This document shows positions 18,916 to 20,556 of a stretch of 20,556 nt of DNA, one piece after another. Made by a program: the position numbers and the translations under genes. The notes beneath the pieces are model-generated. The model saw only the letters and a list, made by a program, of their open reading frames with translations. It was not told where the DNA came from and made no database searches. Within the stretch, counting starts at the first letter, position 1. The number at the start of each line of letters is the position of its first letter. Where the stretch lies: the NCBI GenBank assembly GCA_049999725.1, contig JBNGIS010020116.1, positions 1-20,556 of the forward strand, written 5' to 3'. Origin of the DNA: Haplomitrium mnioides (taxonomy: Eukaryota > Marchantiophyta > Haplomitriopsida > Calobryales).

Positions 18916-20031
18916 CAAAAGCTTCTCGAAACTAGAATAAAAGGAAGACATTTTTTATTCTTCCGTGTGAAGAGGGTACTCCTCCCTCGCTTGTTCTCAA
19001 GACTCACAAAAAACTTCCGAACAAAAACTTTTCACCATCACCGCCAAAACCTTATGCCTCTCCGCCTCATGAGACATTTCGTCCATAGAAAGCTCACCGG
19101 CTTCCACACGCTTCAAAACAGATAATTTTACTTCATCCGAAAGACCATGAACAGACCTCCACGGCGTCCACTTCATGTCCTCCATGAGTGAGAGGGTTGG
19201 ATTCTTCGCTCCATATTTGGTTATCAAAAGCTGTCTTGCAGCAGCACTTTGATTGCCTCCAGCAATCTCGTATCGATACTTGTCAGGGTTCTGAATATCG
19301 AACTCGGACCTATCCTTAAGACCACACTTTGGGTCTACAACAACAATAAAAAAAGAACGCGCATATTTATTTGTAAGCATTCTCTGCGCCAACAACTCCA
19401 CAAAGTCCTCATTGAGTTTCCGAATTTGGAATGGACCTCAATTATCCATTCCAGGCTTGGGCAAATTCATATTTTCCAGCTTGATTGTGATTGTTTCCTC
19501 TTGAACTCTGCACCGCTGGATTGCAGATTCTCTTATTTTATTTTTATCTTCCTCAGAAACAGTTTGAGGATCAGTTTGCTCCCTTTCCTGAAATGTTCGC
19601 AACCCCTTGTGGGATTGCCTCTTTGCTCTCGAAATAGGAGCTTGAACAGGAGTGGGCTCCTTCTTTGATTCCTCCCCTGAGCTACTTGCCGAAGGAGAAC
19701 TGGGCGCCAACGATGATGATTTTGCTGGTGATTCCGAAGGGGTAGGCTCCTCCTCAACAACCGGTGCTGGTGTTGGTTTCTTTTTCTTCTGCACTGGTTG
19801 TTTTTTCTTCTGAGCCTGGCTGGATTCCAGCTCCTTTCTTTTCTTTTGGGCAGAAGTTCCCGTTGCATGTACCAACATTGTTGCCGCAGAAGGATGTGAC
19901 ACAAGTTGTTGAATGTGGAAGCCCTGCTTGGGCTTAAGAATTTTCAGTTGAATGGCGAATTTCGCGCAGTCTCTCTCAATTCGCTTCGCGTCAACGTAGG
20001 AGTTGACAAAGTCCGCAAGAAACTGAGTGAA
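18916..20031 (-). pseudogene. Copy A ParB-like exon
   Basis: 372 codons in phase 0 between acceptor CAG (20032-20034) and donor GTAAGT (18910-18915). Codons 1-55 are a globular start (FTQFLADFVNSY, LVSHPSAAT). Codons ~60-145 are a Lys/Pro/Ser/Glu-rich linker with KKRK clusters, probably disordered and nuclear-localising. Codons ~175-285 are ParB-like: ITIKLENMNLPKPGMDN, then KLNEDFVELLAQRML, FFIVVVDPK, YRYEIAGGNQSAAARQLL. This follows the ParB pattern of an opening strand with an N-P-x-R-like turn, a helix of the e-eLa-si type, a strand, and Y-x-I-x-G-G-N-H-x-x-A-A. GGN is at codons 258-260. The end (SDEVKLSVLKRVEAGELSMD) could be helical. TGA at codons 198 and 345 replaces Trp seen in copy C. 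ParB assignment is by motif only. Confidence 0.65.
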
Positions 20032-20519
20032 CTGAAAAGGAAGAAACAAAAACATTTAGCTTTAGAAAAAATAGTGAAAGACATAATGAGAAGCAAGAAA
20101 TACGAGACTCTGAGCGTGAAATAAACATTGAAGTCCATGCGCGCATGGACTTGAGAGTCCATGCGCGCATGGACTTTCAGCTCTCTACGCGCATGGACTC
20201 TCAGCTCCATGCGCCCAAGACCAATAGGTCTATGCGCGCTGAGACTGTCAGGTCCAAGTGCGCATAGACTGAGTGGTCCATGTGTGCATGGACTGAATGG
20301 TCCTTGCGCGCATGGACTGAGTGGTCCATGCGCGCATGGACTCTCAGGTCCCTAAGCGCAGCGACTCTGAAGTCCATGCGCGCATAGACTCTGAGGTCCC
20401 TGCACCTAAGGACTCCGCAGTCCATTCGCGCATGGACTTCAAACACCCTGCTCGAAAGAACTTAGTACAAACTAAAACTTAGTAACGATAAAGGAACAAG
20501 AAAAGAAATTTTTACTCAC
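20032..20519 (-). repeat. Intron of copy A with the densest palindrome array
   Basis: Donor GTGAGT (20514-20519) and acceptor CAG (20032-20034). It contains about eleven palindromes from 20131 to 20437, including GTCCATGCGCGCATGGAC at 20133-20150 and 20157-20174, and later members at roughly 24-26 base spacing with CAG, CTGAG or TGAAT in the spacers. Variants such as TCCATGTGTGCATGGA keep paired arms. Open frames of 60-80 codons through it are by-products of the repeat. Confidence 0.85.
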
Positions 20520-20556
20520 CGTGCCATCTTCCCTCACTGCTTTGAGATTGGCTGCA

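Larger units (their letters stand above)
17339..20556 (-). pseudogene. ParB-DNA methyltransferase gene, copy A (best copy, 5' end outside window)
   Basis: Four exons in one consistent phase: 20520-20556 (partial, ending ...REDGT at donor GTGAGT), 18916-20031 (372 codons, phase 0), 18061-18617 and 17339-17957. Together they give about 775 codons plus the missing start. The product has a disordered basic linker, a ParB-like domain and a beta-class methyltransferase; in the nucleus it would bind DNA and transfer a methyl group from S-adenosylmethionine to adenine N6 or cytosine N4. There is no frameshift, but there are six in-frame stops (TGA 19438 and 18997; TAA 18955 and 17675; TAG 18594 and 18444), an acceptor changed to CAA at 18618-18620, about 112 codons missing from the ParB region compared with copy C, and damaged catalytic motifs. 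It is therefore almost certainly a recently dead copy. Whether the intact enzyme makes m6A or m4C cannot be told. Confidence 0.85.

Noticed and set aside
17339-20031. A variant genetic code with TAA/TAG as Gln and TGA as Trp, under which copy A reads through every internal stop
   Set aside because: The same stops are Gln or Trp codons in sister copies, and the same kind of change also hits places a code cannot explain: splice acceptors (AG to AA), the methyltransferase catalytic Pro and Gly codons, and IDQ to INQ in the transposase. Copies B and C also have frameshifts. Decay by C-to-T/G-to-A is simpler. Both copy A and copy B end in TGA, so a test on real host genes of this genome would still be worth having.
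20131-20437. CRISPR array (regularly spaced palindromic repeats)
   Set aside because: Spacers vary in length, are short and are themselves repetitive; the repeats are variable, and the context is eukaryotic with introns and no cas genes.
20131-20446. Open frames of 60-80 codons through the palindrome array, with repeated HARMD or CAHGL-type peptides
   Set aside because: They arise from the repeat on both strands at once and sit inside an intron bounded by good splice sites.
1-20556. tRNA, rRNA or riboswitch genes
   Set aside because: No cloverleaf with conserved T-arm GGTTCGA-type sequence or rRNA-like block was found by eye on either strand; the window is repeat and mobile-element DNA.

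Overview
The window looks like nuclear DNA of a eukaryote, most likely a streptophyte plant with a large, repeat-rich genome. The reasons are GT-AG introns of about 0.1-0.5 kb, TATA boxes, AATAAA signals, AT-rich intergenic DNA, layers of decayed mobile-element copies and three scaffold gaps of exactly 100 N. Species cannot be read from it. I see no intact ordinary host gene, no tRNA or rRNA and no bacterial operon.

Almost everything is broken copies of one two-gene mobile element. Gene 1 is a DDE-type transposase-like protein of the family with a CxxC N-terminal region, an IDxMDQ motif, a LYLQLDN-RENKN motif and a GHTHxxIDQ motif (I associate it with DUF7869). Gene 2 is a multi-exon gene joining a ParB-like domain to a beta-class (N6-adenine/N4-cytosine type) DNA methyltransferase. 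The combination is familiar in phages and bacteria but unexpected in an intron-containing eukaryotic gene. At two places the genes start head to head from a short shared promoter.

Layout. 1-890: ~145-bp and 24-bp tandem repeats around a gap. 898-2655 (+): transposase copy T1, with its catalytic core deleted. 3668-5735 (-): ParB half of gene 2 (copy C). 5736-6144: shared promoter with a gap. 6145-9273 (+): transposase copy T2, keeping the catalytic core. 9276-12560: a 47-bp minisatellite of about 70 units. 12568-13280 (-): transposase N-terminus T3. 13281-13742: shared promoter with both TATA boxes. 13743-13938 (+): first exon of gene 2 (copy D). 14931-16206 (-): methyltransferase copy B. 16621-16675 (+): fragment of exon 1. 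17339-20556 (-): gene 2 copy A, the best copy, running off the right edge.

Arrays of 18-22 bp palindromes with core GTCCATGCGCGCATGGAC, or variants in which both arms changed together, occupy the introns and 3' flanks of both genes at matching positions in the different copies. Copies decay mainly by C-to-T and G-to-A changes: Gln and Trp codons became stops, splice-acceptor AG became AA, and catalytic residues were hit. My inference is that the intact element makes a transposase plus a DNA-binding DNA methyltransferase that may mark or recognise element DNA, and that the copies here are dead.
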